Assembly: GCA_022360175.1 (NCBI GenBank)
Contig: JAKSDI010000093.1
Span: 25,154 to 89,153, forward strand
Origin: Chitinophagales bacterium
GTDB taxonomy: Bacteria; Bacteroidota; Bacteroidia; Chitinophagales; Saprospiraceae
Reading direction: 5' to 3'
DNA length: 64,000 nucleotides
Shown here: piece after piece, positions 52,561 through 60,437 of the stretch
Layout: the number at the start of each line of letters is the position of its first letter
Position numbering within the stretch: the stretch's first letter is position 1
Position numbers and translations under genes: made by a program
Notes under the pieces: generated by a model
The model's input: only the letters and a program-made list of their open reading frames with translations
What the model was told of the DNA's origin: nothing
Databases searched by the model: none

Positions 52561-55167
52561 TTATTCCAATCGCCCTGCGAGTACGCAAGTCTTTTTCTCA
52601 CGCTCCACACTCCCTTCAGGAGTAAACAACTCAAACCAAAGCACATATATTCCGATACGGGCTTTGCTTGGTTCAGTAGTCGTACCGTCCCATTGGAAAG
52701 TGCCGTTATTGGAGAGGGTCTCGTTGTTGAGTAGTCGACGGATCAATCTGCCCTGGCTGTCGAAGATACTTGCATTAAGGGTATATCCCGGGCCATCGGT
52801 CTGATAATTGATGATTAGTACATCTTCATAACCATCTCCATCAGGAGAGAAGGTGTTATTAGGAATGTCGATCATCCCATCCAGTTGAGTAGGTTGTTGG
52901 AAAGATTGAGAGTTTTGATAAGTTGGTGTGCCAAAACCAGCAGTAGCAGCGGCAGAGTGCCAGTTGCCAGCATCCTGAGTAGGAGAATCCGGAGATAAAC
53001 GTTCTAATGAAACTCCTTCTTCTTCATTTAATAAAGGATAGTGGTAATCATCATCATAGTCAAAAGAATCAATTGTTATGCCATCCAGGCGGAGGGTGAT
53101 ATTGCCATTTCTATCTTCCAGTGTAGGTAGGTCGTTTTCAAGTAAGGCATCTGGGTTTAATACGGTGTACTGATTTAAAATATCGGCGGGGTCTTCTGTG
53201 AATACTATGTACTGTTGGGGAAATAGAATATAATCCTGTTCAAACATAGCGATTGTGTCTCCTGATTCCTTGGCAGTATTGAGTATCGTCAGGCCATTTA
53301 GATTAATGGCTTTGTCAGATCGATTGTATAATTCTACAAAATCATAACTTCCTGCAACGGGATTAAAAAGTACTTCGTTGATTACAATATCCATAGTAGA
53401 GGCCGCTTCTGCCAAACCTATAGTATAGGTAGTCGCAACTAATGAATTGCCCATGCAATCCTGAATTCCATCACTTAAGCTTAAAGTATATTCAAGGCTG
53501 GGTTGTATGATACCATCAACAGAAAGGAGTACCTGCCTTTCATTTTGTAGATTGATGCTTTCCACCGTTAAGCCATTATCCAGTGTATAATGAGCAGGAT
53601 TGGTGATACTACTGACATCCATTTGTTCATTAAAAATAACCTCAATTTCCATTTCGCTCGCAGCAAATGCGATACTCACTCGTGGAAATATGCCATCAGC
53701 AATCAGTCCTAGCCAACTATTGCTCAATCCAGGTGTCCCTCCATTGGTATTTCTACTTGCAGCCCAGTTGTGAGGACAGTCATAAGGCCCTTCCAATTGG
53801 ATCAATTCAATACTATACCCTCCTTCTGCTGCAATTTCATCACGGTACCAATCATCTGTATAGGCAACTTCAAATAGGAGGGTCCCGTTGGAGTTGGTGA
53901 TGCTTAATACATCACTACCATTTGTAAGGGCAGGAAAGTTGGCCAACCCAAGTATTGTTTCCTGATTTTCATATTCTACTATTAAATCCTGATCAACTAT
54001 AGCGACATAGCTGTCAGGAAGCAGCAGATAGTCAGGGAGTTGTACAGGAGTACTTCCTGAAGAAAAGTATAGGTTTGAAAGCTGGATAACTTTATCAGAA
54101 CGATTGTAGAGTTCTATGTATTCCCCGGAAGGTAGTCCTACGGATGGATTCGGATCGGGCATCATTTCAGAAATTATTACATCCTGAAAAGCTGCCTCCT
54201 GTATATTGTAAAAAGTAAAAGAGGTCGTTTGAAGGTTTGCAGTATTGCCAATTTCATCTGCTACATTTTCTACGCTAAGGGTATAGGTCGTTGTATTTTC
54301 AAGAGGCGTTCCAAGGCTGAGTTCTACCTGCGTGAAATCGCCTGTTACAAAAGCCGCACTAGTTGGATTGCCAATGCCATCACTTAAATTATAATTAGCA
54401 GGATTTTCTGCGGAAGCAGCATCCATCAACTCATTAAATTTCACAAGAATTGTATTGGCAGAAGTAGCATTTGCTTCAATTAACACAGGAGGCTCTGTAT
54501 CAACAAAAAGGGGATCTACTAACACATCATCAAGAAAAAAAGCATCGGCTCTCGAGCTGGTGTATTTGCAGTATAAACCAAAAAAGTTTCCAAAAGGATA
54601 AGTATTATCATTAGCAGTACCTTCTGATTGGAAGTTGGTGCCGCCGGAATAGTCCGCCAGTAATTCCCAGTCTCCGGTTGTGCTGCGAGTGACACGTACA
54701 CGAGCAAGTACAGGATCAGAACCGACTGCTCCTATTGTACCACTAATTAGAGTTGTAGAGGCATTACCGTCCTGGCGTTTTAATTCCAACGCATCGTCAG
54801 AACCCGATATTCCCCCAATTTGCACATAGTAGGCATCCTGTGGATTGTCGAGATTAGAATCGGATGCATTCAGGTATACACGGGCAAAATTGCTGGCGGA
54901 AGGAGCAAATTCCAGTTGGATTAAAAACTCCCAGGTAGTGGTTACACTATTTCCCGTAAGGGCAGGAACATATAGATAAGATGTATTATTACTAGCAGCA
55001 TTTTCGTCTAATAATTGAAGCGATTGATTCGTGACAGTGAATTTATCTGTCAGCCCAAACCATTGAGGAGCATCGGTGAAATCGCCATCTGAAAAGTCAT
55101 CAATGAGTTGGGCAAAAGTAAGTGTGCTTACCAGCAACAAAGCAGCAGTTAGGAGATATGTTTTCAT
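52561..55167 (-). CDS. Secreted lamin-tail domain protein
   Basis: The 868-residue protein has a signal peptide (LLTAALLLVSTLTFAQ). An N-terminal jelly-roll (about 20-220) is followed by SbsA-type Ig-like domains (ANATSANTILVKFNELMDAA, IEVIFNEQMDVSSITNP) alternating with two lamin-tail domains (VIISEMMPDPNPSVGLPSGE, IVINEVLFNPVAGSYDFVEL). The C-terminus is a FlgD-like Ig domain (FSPDGDGYEDVLIINYQTDG). It lacks the classic type A sorting domain, but this end is of the kind used by some T9SS cargo (type B-like). The role is unknown; surface or extracellular location is likely. Confidence 0.87.
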   Translation of the reverse strand: MKTYLLTAALLLVSTLTFAQLIDDFSDGDFTDAPQWFGLTDKFTVTNQSLQLLDENAASNNTSYLYVPALTGNSVTTTWEFLIQLEFAPSASNFARVYLNASDSNLDNPQDAYYVQIGGISGSDDALELKRQDGNASTTLISGTIGAVGSDPVLARVRVTRSTTGDWELLADYSGGTNFQSEGTANDNTYPFGNFFGLYCKYTSSRADAFFLDDVLVDPLFVDTEPPVLIEANATSANTILVKFNELMDAASAENPANYNLSDGIGNPTSAAFVTGDFTQVELSLGTPLENTTTYTLSVENVADEIGNTANLQTTSFTFYNIQEAAFQDVIISEMMPDPNPSVGLPSGEYIELYNRSDKVIQLSNLYFSSGSTPVQLPDYLLLPDSYVAIVDQDLIVEYENQETILGLANFPALTNGSDVLSITNSNGTLLFEVAYTDDWYRDEIAAEGGYSIELIQLEGPYDCPHNWAASRNTNGGTPGLSNSWLGLIADGIFPRVSIAFAASEMEIEVIFNEQMDVSSITNPAHYTLDNGLTVESINLQNERQVLLSVDGIIQPSLEYTLSLSDGIQDCMGNSLVATTYTIGLAEAASTMDIVINEVLFNPVAGSYDFVELYNRSDKAINLNGLTILNTAKESGDTIAMFEQDYILFPQQYIVFTEDPADILNQYTVLNPDALLENDLPTLEDRNGNITLRLDGITIDSFDYDDDYHYPLLNEEEGVSLERLSPDSPTQDAGNWHSAAATAGFGTPTYQNSQSFQQPTQLDGMIDIPNNTFSPDGDGYEDVLIINYQTDGPGYTLNASIFDSQGRLIRRLLNNETLSNNGTFQWDGTTTEPSKARIGIYVLWFELFTPEGSVEREKKTCVLAGRLE

Positions 55168-55171
55168 GCTT

Positions 55172-55179
55172 CAAAAATA
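55172..55179 (-). promoter_or_regulatory. -7 box at the lamin-tail gene start
   Basis: The minus strand reads TATTTTTG, a perfect TAnnTTTG box, 4 bp before the ATG at 55167. A TTG lies about 16 bp upstream of it. The transcript is probably leaderless. Confidence 0.55.
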
Positions 55180-55327
55180 GACATTTACCGTGATCCAAAT
55201 ATTAATTGTTATGAAAAAAGGTGTAGGGAAGTCACTAATCTATGTAAGAAGTAGAGTTTGCGATAAATAATACTAAAAAAAGACCCTCCAGTAAGCTTTA
55301 ATAGCTTTAACTTTTGCAGAATGCTTG

Positions 55328-55386
55328 TATCTTTGCGTCCTGACCAAAATTGCCATTAAAAAGGAACGCTTTTTGATGGCTTTTTT
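55328..55386 (+). promoter_or_regulatory. Promoter followed at once by a terminator, asd leader
   Basis: A perfect -7 TATCTTTG (55328-55335) is followed by a 12-bp hairpin with one G-U pair (55352-55363 and 55369-55380) and a run of six T (55381-55386). A transcript from the box would be cut to about 45 nt. It is either an attenuator for asd, 270 bp downstream, or a very short RNA. The rest of the 487-bp gap 55168-55654 holds no gene that I can support. Confidence 0.6.
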
Positions 55387-55465
55387 ACACTGCCCAGTTT
55401 TAGTAAGTGAGCAAACCTAAATTATCATTTTATGGTGGCATCTTTTTAGGTCATACTTTGTTGAA

Positions 55466-55483
55466 TCCCGATAACTATCGGGA
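55466..55483. repeat. Short palindrome upstream of asd
   Basis: TCCCGATA-AC-TATCGGGA is a perfect 8-2-8 dyad. A similar CCCG-type palindrome occurs at 59263-59286. A 12-bp palindrome, GTACTTAAGTAC, follows at 55509-55520. Their function is not known. Confidence 0.5.
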
Positions 55484-55654
55484 CGCTGATGCGCCCTTGC
55501 CTGCCTTAGTACTTAAGTACGGTAGACACGATGCATCACCCGCGTTTTCACTTAGTCTGCACCAAAAATCTGCTCGACCAAAAAAGCAATCTAAATCTGC
55601 TCGCTTACCTAGCTAAATATAGCCGCATTTATTGATACTAAAATCTAAATTATT

Positions 55655-56677
55655 ATGAAAGTTGCAGTAGTAGGTGTTACGGGATTAGTTGGAACGGTAA
55701 TGTGTAAAGTATTGGAAGAACGTGGCTTTCCGATAACGGAATTTATACCAGTTGCTTCCGCCCGTTCTGTAGGTAAAAAAATAAAATTTAAGGGTGAAGA
55801 GCATACTGTGGTTAGTATGGAGGATGCAATTGCTGCTCGTCCTGATATCGCTCTTTTTTCTGCAGGTGGAAGTACTTCAAAAGAATGGGCGCCTAAATTT
55901 GCAGAGGTTGATACTGTAGTTATTGATAACTCATCTGCCTGGAGGATGGACCCGGACAAAAAATTGGTAGTACCAGAAGTGAATGCCGATGTGCTGACTG
56001 AAAATGATAAAATCATTGCCAATCCGAACTGCTCTACTATTCAAATGGTAGTAGCTTTGGCTCCATTGCACAAGGCTTATAATATAAAGCGACTGGTAAT
56101 TTCTACTTATCAGTCATTTACTGGCACGGGTATGCAGGCAGTGAAGCAGTATAACCTGGAGAAAAAAGGCTTTGAGACAAAGGAGGACGAAATGGCATAT
56201 CATCACCCTATTTTTGAGAATTGCCTTCCTCATTGCGATATCTTCCTTGATAATGATTATACCAAAGAAGAAATGAAATTGGTACATGAAACTCGTAAGA
56301 TTTTAGGGGATAATACCATAGGGGTTACTGCAACAGCGGTACGAGTACCAGTAGATGGAGGGCACTCTGAATCCGTAAACATTGAATTTGAAAAAAGCTA
56401 CGATATCAGTGAGGCTCGCCAGTTGTTAGGAAATGCTGAAGGCCTGGTGGTAAAAGATGATATTTCTACTAATCAATATCCAATGCCATTGTTTGCAAAG
56501 GATAAAGATGAAGTATTTGTAGGCAGAATTCGCCGGGATGAATCTATTGAAAATGGACTCAATCTATGGATTGTTGCAGATAATCTCCGCAAAGGGGCTG
56601 CTACCAATGCCGTACAGATAGCTGAGCACTTATTAGGAAAAGGTATTATAAAGCAAAGAGCGGTTAGCCATGCTTAA
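55655..56677 (+). CDS. asd: Aspartate-semialdehyde dehydrogenase
   Basis: The 340-residue protein is full length. Asd reduces aspartyl-4-phosphate to aspartate semialdehyde with NADPH, leading to lysine/diaminopimelate, threonine and methionine. The nucleotide motif is VVGVTGLVGTVMCKV (4-18). The catalytic Cys126 is in ANPNCSTIQM, and the acid/base His237 is in VPVDGGHSES. SAGGSTSKEWAPKFAE and VIDNSSAWRMD are family blocks of the Gram-negative/Gram-positive short type. The leader contains a promoter-terminator pair that could make an attenuator. The coiled-coil gene follows about 317 bp later. Confidence 0.95.
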   Translation: MKVAVVGVTGLVGTVMCKVLEERGFPITEFIPVASARSVGKKIKFKGEEHTVVSMEDAIAARPDIALFSAGGSTSKEWAPKFAEVDTVVIDNSSAWRMDPDKKLVVPEVNADVLTENDKIIANPNCSTIQMVVALAPLHKAYNIKRLVISTYQSFTGTGMQAVKQYNLEKKGFETKEDEMAYHHPIFENCLPHCDIFLDNDYTKEEMKLVHETRKILGDNTIGVTATAVRVPVDGGHSESVNIEFEKSYDISEARQLLGNAEGLVVKDDISTNQYPMPLFAKDKDEVFVGRIRRDESIENGLNLWIVADNLRKGAATNAVQIAEHLLGKGIIKQRAVSHA

Positions 56678-56994
56678 ATTTAATAGGAATGAAGCCTCCT
56701 ATTTAACAGTTTTCTGGCGGTTAAACAGGCTGTTTTTAGTCGTGGATGCAGAAAAATTGTAAGCTAGAGTGGTTTCATTCCTGTTTTCACAAGCATTTTT
56801 TCTACTTTTGGAGAGTTTATTACTAGTATAGAGCAGTGAAGACTGCTCCTAAAAGATAAGATAGATACATAGAGGAGGGCATAAAGCTTAATCAATGTAA
56901 TCAAGAAATGATCATAATAGCTTCGGCTAAATGGATGATTCTTATTACAACAAAAGTTGAGGCCCCCCTGAAGATTTCGCAAATTTATACTGTT

Positions 56995-58506
56995 ATGAAG
57001 ACCAAGCTCGTACTTTGGGGCGCGAATGCGCAGGATGAAAAATTATTAGTTGCACTGGAATTACTTACTGATGAAAACAAGGTGAAAATATACACCTTCC
57101 CGGAAAGCATTGCAACAGAAGATTTTTATCAGAAAATGATGTCAGAATGGAGAGTAGGCAAGCCATTGGATTTACCCGAAGGGTATACCGTTACGGAGCA
57201 GGCCCTCAATATCACTGATAGTCTTTTGCCTGAAGAAATCAAGGTAGAACGGAGTGATCTGATTCTTCGTGCGCAGACAGAATGGCAATTCATAGTTCTT
57301 TCTTCTAAACTTAGTGAGGCCTATAAGTCTGAGTTGGAAGACCTTAAAGAAAAGATAGGCAAGCTCAGTGCTTATGACAATAAAGCCTGGAACGAACTGA
57401 AAGGGTTTTGGGATAAAGTACAATCTCAGGTTCGTGAAAAGAATTTATTCAAAGAACACGCCGACTTTTTACGTGATAAAACGAATGAGCTTTTCACTGA
57501 ATTAAAGGTTTTGCGCTCTAAAATGGATGAAGAATTCAAAGAGCGTTCAAAAACAAACTTCGACGAATTCATTGGAATGATTGAAGGAGTAGAAAAGAAA
57601 GTTACTGAAGGTCTACGCCTGCGCCCCTTATTTGATGAGTTAAAGCAAATTCAGCGAAATTTCAGAGAAGCAAAGTTTACAAGAGAACATCGTAGTAAAG
57701 TTTGGGAGCGCCTGGATGCTGCTTTTAAGGTGGTAAAGGAAAAACGTTTTGGGAGTGCTGGAGGAGGAGGTGGTGATGATAAATCTCCACTGGATCGTAT
57801 ACAACGTCGTTATAATGGCTTACTGGCAGCGATTGAAAAAATGGAACGCTCTATTAATCGGGATAGAGATGACCTCAAGTTTCAGACCCGCAAAATAGAG
57901 AGAACTGATGGGCAACTGGAGGCACAAATACGCCAGGCTAAAATCAAAATGATTGAAGAGCGTGTTCGATCCAAAGAGGAGAAGCTACAGGATATGCTCA
58001 AAACTAAAGAAGAGTTGGAGCGCCGTATCGAAGTAGAACGGAAAAAAGAAGAGAAGCGAAAAGAACGGGAGCAAATAGAAGCAGCTAAAAAAGAAGCTCA
58101 AGCTAAAATACAGGAACAGATTAAAAGCGAAGCGGCTTCCAGAGAAGAAGAAGCTGACAAATTAGAGAAAGCAGCAGAGGCCATCACAGGCAAAGAGGAA
58201 GAAAAAACTACTGAGGAAGGAGCAGAAACAGAAGACAAAGAGGAAAAAGAAGCAACTCCTGTTGAAGCAGCACCTGCAGCAGAGCAACCTGAGGATGCGG
58301 AAGCACCTGCGGAAGAGCAAGTGGTAGAAGAAAAAGCAGAAGCTCCTAAAAAAGAAGATTCTTTAACAGAAGCTGTTGTGAATACCTTGGGAGATGCGTT
58401 GGGAGATGTTGTTGATACAATCAAAGCAGTAGCAGAAGTAGTAGGAGATAAAATAGAAGATGCTGTAGAAGAGTTGAAAGAAGAATTGAAAGAGGAAGAA
58501 GAGTAA
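56995..58506 (+). CDS. DUF349-like coiled-coil protein with acidic C-terminal tail
   Basis: From ATG 56995 (an 87-bp upstream extension is unlikely) the protein has 503 residues. The first 75 residues form a small domain ([20 protein letters not shown]). Residues 95-230 resemble DUF349 repeats ([37 protein letters not shown]). A Gly patch (SAGGGGGD) leads into a long basic/acidic coiled coil (about 270-385). The last 110 residues are Glu/Ala-rich and very acidic. No enzymatic motif or signal peptide is seen. It is probably a cytoplasmic structural or nucleic-acid-associated protein. Confidence 0.75.
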   Translation: MKTKLVLWGANAQDEKLLVALELLTDENKVKIYTFPESIATEDFYQKMMSEWRVGKPLDLPEGYTVTEQALNITDSLLPEEIKVERSDLILRAQTEWQFIVLSSKLSEAYKSELEDLKEKIGKLSAYDNKAWNELKGFWDKVQSQVREKNLFKEHADFLRDKTNELFTELKVLRSKMDEEFKERSKTNFDEFIGMIEGVEKKVTEGLRLRPLFDELKQIQRNFREAKFTREHRSKVWERLDAAFKVVKEKRFGSAGGGGGDDKSPLDRIQRRYNGLLAAIEKMERSINRDRDDLKFQTRKIERTDGQLEAQIRQAKIKMIEERVRSKEEKLQDMLKTKEELERRIEVERKKEEKRKEREQIEAAKKEAQAKIQEQIKSEAASREEEADKLEKAAEAITGKEEEKTTEEGAETEDKEEKEATPVEAAPAAEQPEDAEAPAEEQVVEEKAEAPKKEDSLTEAVVNTLGDALGDVVDTIKAVAEVVGDKIEDAVEELKEELKEEEE

Positions 58507-58609
58507 AATATCGGCCGCCCTTTGTTATGTAGGCCGGCCGAAGTTGATATAAATGCGTCTATGAATTTACGATTAAGTTAAGTCTCGTTCTAAGACGATT
58601 GCAAAAGAC

Positions 58610-58665
58610 AACTGCATTTTTCAGTTAACTGTAGATCAGTACTGAGGAATGCAGTTTTTATTTTT
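58610..58665 (+). terminator. Intrinsic terminator after the coiled-coil gene
   Basis: A 16-bp stem with two G-U pairs (58610-58625 and 58641-58656) is followed by TTTATTTTT. It lies about 100 bp after the stop. A GC-rich hairpin without a T run (58511-58541) precedes it. Confidence 0.75.
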
Positions 58666-58726
58666 AAGCAGCTTCATGGAGATAGATGTCTCTTCATCTA
58701 TTGGAAATTATTGGCTAGTGCTAGTT

Positions 58727-58872
58727 AGAGTGATGATTTCGGAGAAATCGCACGATAACATAATATACGACTTCGTCCGAAGTCGAACTTTCAGTATAAT
58801 CTTTTCAATAAACTTCCGACTGCTCCGAAGTCTTTACCCGTCATTTCAGTGTTAACAGAGCAATAGTGCTTT
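58727..58872 (-). repeat. Inverted copy of the dispersed B/C repeat
   Basis: The reverse complement aligns with 59830-60000: GTTAACACT, GGGTAAAGACTTCGGAGCAG, TTTATTGAAAAG, GACTTCGG...GAAGTC and GATTTCTCCGAAATCA recur in the same order. So 58.7 and 59.9 kb hold two copies in opposite orientation about 1.1 kb apart. Confidence 0.75.
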
Positions 58873-59233
58873 GTCAAGTGTGAAAGCCAAGCGTTGTTTA
58901 AGCCATGCTTTCTCCATCGCGAAGCTGGGCAATACGATCAAAAAAAAGGGGGAAATTCCTGCTAAAGGGGAGATCAAAATTTTTTTCTGGACTTTTTTTT
59001 GAAAAAAAGAGGGAAGAAAAAACTAAATAAAAATATATTTTATTCACTTTTTTTAATGTAAAGCACTGATTTTTAGTCTTTTGTTTTTTTAGATGGTGTT
59101 TTTTTAATTCACAATGACGCGTTTTTGTCTTTGTATACCCTATAGTATCATTGCATATTTGTAATGTGATTAGTGAGTAAGGACAGAGGCAGCAAGAAAG
59201 TTGATTGAAATAGATACTATATAAGATATGTTC

Positions 59234-59323
59234 ATGGGATTATAATTTGTTAGTGGTAGGTTCGTCCCGGAAAGCTTTTCGGGACGTAACTAACACTATG
59301 AGAGCACCACCATTTAATCCCAT
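59234..59323. other. Nested three-tier hairpin, candidate structured RNA
   Basis: Three concentric stems fit: ATGGGATT (59234-59241) with AATCCCAT (59316-59323), GTTAGT (59249-59254) with ACTAAC (59289-59294), and CGTCCCG (59263-59269) with CGGGACG (59280-59286) around a self-complementary AAAGCTTT. An A-rich stretch follows. This is either a structured RNA or nested palindromic repeats. Confidence 0.5.
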
Positions 59324-59471
59324 TAAAAAATAAAAAAAAGGCGAACTTAATGCAGCTCGCCTGAATAGGTCATGTTCATGGGATTACGGTCGTCGTTTTC
59401 CTGAGATTACAATTTGTTTAAATTGAGATTATATATTGCATTCCTGCTTTAGCGCTGCTAAGGTAGAGTAT

Positions 59472-59508
59472 ATATTTGTCATATTCAAAAAAATGACAAA
59501 TATTTTTG
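59472..59508. terminator. Hairpin with T run in the gene-free region
   Basis: A perfect 11-bp inverted repeat, ATATTTGTCAT and its complement (10-nt loop), is followed by TTTTTG on the plus strand. It is terminator-like, but no gene precedes it. Confidence 0.45.
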
Positions 59509-59555
59509 AAAGACAAAACGATTAATTTTGGATATGTTCATGGGATTATAATTGG

Positions 59556-59586
59556 AAAGCCGCATCAACGATGCGGCTTTTTTTTT
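59556..59586 (+). terminator. Strong intrinsic terminator with no known gene before it
   Basis: AAAGCCGCATC-aac-GATGCGGCTTT is followed by a run of nine T. It is the best terminator in the window on the plus strand. Nothing coding precedes it for about 1 kb, so it may end a non-coding RNA. Confidence 0.75.
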
Positions 59587-59706
59587 GCCCTTTTTTACAG
59601 AATGAGCATTAAAATCTCACCTTCAATTCTGGTTATTATCAGAAAAAATTTTCGATACTTTTACCCCTATAATGGCGTAAATCAAAATCATCTTGGTGGA
59701 TAGGGG

Positions 59707-60060
59707 GTCCACGAATTTCACGAATAGCACGAATTTCTATTTGTGTAGTTCGTGTGATTCGTGGACTATAATCATTCAGGCCTGGAAATAAACTACTGAC
59801 TGTTTTATGAAAATACTCTAGTACTCTGTTAACACTAAAAAGGCGGGTAAAGACTTCGGAGCAGTCGGAAATTTATTGAAAAGGGTTATGATGGAAATTT
59901 CGACTTCGGAAGAAGTCACCTATTCTGTTATCTGTGCGACTTCAGATGAAGTCGAAAGCTTTTTTGCCTAAGCAAAAGGGTATGATTTCTCCGAAATCAA
60001 TATTCCAACCGAATCCTGTATTAAACATAGGGCATCGCGGAAACATTCCGCGATGAACAG
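59707..60060 (+). repeat. Composite dispersed repeat (A-B-C-D), copy 1
   Basis: Part A (59707-59766) is a 60-nt hairpin GTCCACGAA ... TTCGTGGAC with inner CACGAA units. B-C (about 59830-60000) contains AGACTTCGGAG and GATTTCTCCGAAATCA. D (60031-60055) is the palindrome CATCGCGGAA-n3-TTCCGCGATG. The same order recurs at 63564-63813. No transposase frame lies inside, so it behaves like a non-autonomous repeat. Confidence 0.75.
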
Positions 60061-60064
60061 GAGT

Positions 60065-60122
60065 GTCCACGAATTTCACGAATAGCACGAATTTCTATTT
60101 GTGTGATTCGTGAAATTGGTGG
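60065..60122 (+). repeat. Second copy of part A
   Basis: GTCCACGAATTTCACGAATA begins a further A hairpin with an imperfect right arm, directly after composite copy 1. A shorter fragment, TACGAATTTCAC, is at about 60272-60283. Confidence 0.7.
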
Positions 60123-60176
60123 ATGAAAGTTATTCAGGTACAGAGCGCATAGGTATTAGCTAGATATTCGTTTACT

Positions 60177-60213
60177 GGGCAGCAAGTACTCCCAAAAAAT
60201 CATTAAGCAATAA
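60177..60213 (+). pseudogene. Decayed tail of a T9SS cargo gene
   Basis: GGGCAGCAAGTA ... ATTAAGCAATAA matches the last 12 codons of the gene ending at 63503 with a 1-nt shift. The following about 75 bp also match the sequence after 63503 (TGATAG, ACGAATTTCAC). It is a remnant of an upstream copy. Confidence 0.65.
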
Positions 60214-60437
60214 TGAGTTTAATATAACTCGTATGGCTTTGTTATTGACGGAATGATAGTAAGTAGCATCTACGAATTTCACAAAAGGTAAAATCAGTGG
60301 TTATTATAAGTCAGTCTTTTCATATTTGAGAAAGCACTTAAAGGCTAATAAATAAGAAAAAAACCTTGCCTAGGGTAAGATTATATCAGTTCAGGGTATA
60401 TAGAGGTGAAAGTATCAATAAACAAAACCCTGAAATA

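Noticed and set aside
55407..55616. A 69-codon GTG-initiated frame upstream of asd
   Set aside because: It runs through palindromic repeats, has low-complexity Ser/Lys-rich ending, no family and no promoter spacing that fits; more likely leader sequence.
58860..59160. A possible origin or regulatory tract because of long A and T runs
   Set aside because: No DnaA-box cluster, repeats or coding signal; the runs reflect local base composition.
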